Shown: piece by piece, positions 61,238-64,000 of the stretch | Layout of the letters: each line of letters opens with the position of its first letter | How positions within the stretch are numbered: the stretch's first letter is position 1 | Source of the DNA: Beaufortia kweichowensis | Lineage: Eukaryota > Chordata > Actinopteri > Cypriniformes > Gastromyzontidae | Assembly (NCBI GenBank): GCA_019155185.1 | Contig: CM032813.1 | Location: 1,918,501-1,982,500, forward strand | Direction of reading: 5' to 3' | Length of the DNA stretch: 64,000 nt | The notes under the pieces: model-generated | What the model was told of the DNA's origin: nothing | What the model saw: only the letters and a program-made list of their open reading frames with translations | Databases searched by the model: none | Translations under genes and position numbers: made by a program

Positions 61238-64000
61238 TTACTGCATTAGACAGGTGCTGTTTGGCAGGAAGTCTTGCACATATGTGACCACAGCCTTTGA
61301 AAGATACGTCATAGTACCATAGCTGCCACTAGGAGCACTGTCATAAAAGAAGTTGCAGATGCCCGTGGCGGGATCTTTCTCCAAGAAATACTCATGGGCC
61401 CCTTGTGATTTCTGCAATACAAGCAGATGTTGTACATGTTGAGAAATACACATGTTTCTTATGATGTTAAAATAATGCTTAAAACAAGTATAAATTGTCC
61501 CCAGGTATAAATTTCATCACATTTTCCCCACCAAGTATACATGGGAACTCTTTAAAAACAATATAATATTATTCTTTTTACAGATAATTTAAACCAGATA
61601 ATAAAGGACAAGCAGTTAACAAGCCCTCAGCATACATGGGAAACATCCCTTTATCATGGATAAGTGTACAAAGCTTTATATTATGCAAAGACTGGTTTAA
61701 TCTTCCTTTCCTCTGAAGATCTTCAACTATAAGATGTGTGCACACTTTTGACCAGCAGTTTTATGTACTTTTAAATGTAGGTAACATATTATAGACATCA
61801 TATACAAAACACAAACATGTTACAGATGTTACCTGATCCTGCAGGAAGAGATCATTGGCCATGTGAACTATACGATCGATGTGAATAATTCCACCTATAC
61901 TGGAAATTTCCATCTCGGCCACGAGGGTGAGCACCATAATGGACTCCACCAGCAGCTGTCTGTACTCTGGCTGTGGGACATGATTGAGGACAGACTCCAC
62001 GTGCACTGCAAACTTGATCTCTCCCTCTGTCATCTATGATCATTTATAATTTAATTAGTTAAAATCATTTTTGAAATCAAGCTAAATTGTGTTTACAATT
62101 TAAAATGGAAGTCGACTCTATGTGGCTATAAGATATTATACATTCACAAATGTGTTTATCTAATTACCAATCTTCTAATATACATATTTACATATATCTG
62201 TATGTGTGTTGGTAAATGCACCTCGCTGGTGGTGGAAGAAGGCAAAACATAACCAGCAATGGAGAGGCCATGACATTTCTGCAGAATCTTCCAGACCTTC
62301 TGGTAGAAGCCCATGGGTACCCTGTTAATAGCTCCATCCAGCCTGCGTCGTCTCAGCCATTGACCCTGACGCTCCTCCCACTGAAGGTGTGAATCACCGG
62401 TACCGGTCGGGGACAGAATCCCACTGGGAGTAGATGGGCTGCTGCATCTCTAGAGACACATTTGCATCGTCAATATTTGCATTTTTGCAATGTGAGGCAG
62501 CACTTACTGGCACATTTAAGCATGCTTTTGTATAGTTAGCAAGGAGGAAATGGAGCAAACACGGTTATGATGTCATCATATCAGCTTATGCCATTCGTGA
62601 GAGTGTGAACAGGACAAGATTGACTTGAAGTGATTCGTGTTGTTTATGATGAATTACGGCTGGAAGTTCATCCCATTTCAACTCAGTCATTTATAATGAT
62701 GCAATAAATAAATCAAACTCAAATTCATCTCTATATATTCTTTAAATCAGTTTATTATATTCATCCCGTCAGGTCGACTGAATCTTTAAACCGACTGACT
62801 TAGAAATGGTAAAGAGCTCTGCCTTGCCAATTATTCATGATCTGCAGGGGATAGTGGAGAGAGTTTTGATAGATTTGATGGCATTGAGTTACCGTTGAAC
62901 GAGGGGACGTGAAATTACTGCTGATGGAATGACTGCTGCTATAGATCTACGACAATAAAAGCACAACATACAAACATTTAAAATGAACAGACAACGGAAA
63001 ACGCTCTCAGATGAAGTCCGCAGAACTGTTCGAGTAATGCAATAGTACAGCTGCAACACCACATCGAAAAGCATTTGAATGACTAAACTCTAAAAACGAA
63101 TGAGAAAAAGATGACACGACCAAACAGGATAATACTTAGAATTGTCATGCTATACTGGTTTTATGGTCCAGACAAATGTGGTGTGACGAATACGGTATAC
63201 ATGTAAGCATCTCTACAGTTTTAGCATTCCTAAAAAAAATATTATAAACTCAACCCACGCTTATGGGTCTGGAGTCATCAAGCTGGAAATAAAATGATGC
63301 ACATGTCATTTAACATTCTGATTAAATGATCTTAAATGGCAGTTTAAAGACATCAAGACAGATTTAGTTCATTAAATACATAAGACACATTTCATGAAAT
63401 ATTTATGGATGTTTGTTCTTTCTTACGCTACCTGTTTGATTTCGGTCTTCAGTTTTCTGATGCCCGTGCGTTCGGTTTTGGTTGCCCCTGTGTGTCCGAG
63501 CTCATGGATGGAAATAGCAGGACTTATGGCTGTGGACTGAATCGGACGCACTTTCACACGATACAGAGAAGTTAATGAAGAACAAACCAGCAGTGTGTCC
63601 GTACTATAAAATGTGCACTTGACAATATGCTATGAAAGCTTTTATGGACATGCTTTCAGAATTTTTATCATTAGACACAGGCACATAAAAAATATTTTGA
63701 TCAGTATTTCAGCCAAAAAAAGTTTTTACTACTCTTTACTTGTTGTCCAATGTAAACGTTTTTGCATTGTGTGATGTCACTTTTTAGGATCACCAATAAG
63801 TTTTCCAATTTTACACCAAACATTTACATTAAATGCATCTCAAGACCCTCAACAGGTAGGCTACCTGTACCGAATTTAAAACATGTAGTTATTATTTGTT
63901 CATTTCTGTGTACTCACCACTCCTCTCTACACCAAACTCTTTCCCGCTCAGGATGTGATGTAACAGACTCTTCATGTCGAATGGACTGAGGCTCATCAGA
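61238..64000 (-). CDS. phka2: Phosphorylase b kinase regulatory subunit alpha, 3' exons (partial)
   Basis: Regulatory subunit of the cytosolic (alpha-beta-gamma-delta)4 phosphorylase kinase complex that activates glycogen phosphorylase. Exons in transcript order: 64000-63918 (continues off the window), 63550-63432, possibly a 24-nt microexon 63282-63259, 62946-62893, 62449-62222, 62033-61833, 61411-61238. Diagnostic segments include LMSLSPFDMKSLLHHILSGK, GATKTERTGI, QWLRRRRLDGAINRVP, KCHGLSIAGYVLPSSTT, PQPEYRQLLVESIMVLTLV, DSAPSGSYGTMTYLSKA. The protein ends CLMQ, a CaaX box; alpha subunits are farnesylated there. Isoform: RRRRLDGAINRVP, ILQKCHGLSI.GYVLPSSTT and IGGIIH resemble PHKA2 (liver) more than PHKA1, but this rests on memory of the paralogues. 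Stop TAA is at 61238-61240. The 5' exons lie beyond 64000. Confidence 0.88.
63259..63282 (-). other. phka2: Candidate 24-nt microexon of phka2
   Basis: On minus, tttatttccag precedes CTTGATGAC, and a GTGGGT donor follows AAGC. The segment would add eight residues (LDDSRPIS) at phase 0 between IKQ and IYSSSH, in the variable, alternatively spliced region of the alpha subunit. Only splice-site shape and phase support it. Confidence 0.35.

Overview
The window is vertebrate nuclear DNA, almost certainly from a cyprinid (carp or danionin type) teleost. It is AT-rich and has multi-exon genes with GT-AG introns, long GA/CT and TG microsatellites, tRNA-derived SINEs and short inverted-repeat elements of the kinds common in cyprinid genomes. 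I could not settle the species. All gene models were built by hand from exon homology, splice sites and reading-frame continuity.

Layout, left to right. (1) Positions 1-32,300 hold one large plus-strand gene, thsd7b (thrombospondin type 1 domain-containing 7B). It has a probable non-coding first exon ending at 661, then 27 coding exons from 8398 to 31608. Their summed length is 4,887 nt, which is 1,628 codons plus stop with no frame break. (2) Positions 32,300-44,440 are about 12 kb with no recognisable gene. This stretch holds a SINE, an inverted-repeat element, several microsatellites and an isolated CpG-rich island near 41,160-41,350. (3) Positions 44,440-51,100 hold plus-strand spopl (SPOP-like substrate adaptor of CUL3 ubiquitin ligase): a CpG-rich promoter with a consensus NRF1 site, then ten coding exons encoding 392 aa. 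(4) Positions 52,100-56,100 hold minus-strand nxph2 (neurexophilin 2, 263 aa), convergent with spopl. (5) Positions 56,800-59,920 hold a minus-strand six-exon gene for a 531-aa basic, probably nuclear protein that I do not recognise. (6) From 61,238 to the end is the 3' part of a minus-strand phosphorylase kinase regulatory alpha subunit, best matching phka2. Its 5' exons lie beyond the window.

The block thsd7b(+)-spopl(+)-nxph2(-) keeps the order and orientation of human 2q22.1, except that hnmt, which lies between THSD7B and SPOPL in human, was not found. The neighbours beyond nxph2 differ from the human arrangement. The genes are unrelated in function: an adhesion-type membrane protein, a ubiquitin-ligase adaptor, a secreted neurexin ligand, an unknown nuclear protein and a glycogen-metabolism kinase subunit. 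They share a chromosome segment and not a pathway.

The points most worth a second look are three. In spopl, a GC-AG intron lies directly before the 54-nt exon that distinguishes SPOPL from SPOP. The 531-aa gene is unrecognised. The CpG island at 41.2 kb has no gene attached and contains a strong GC hairpin. I saw no evidence of a new multi-gene system.
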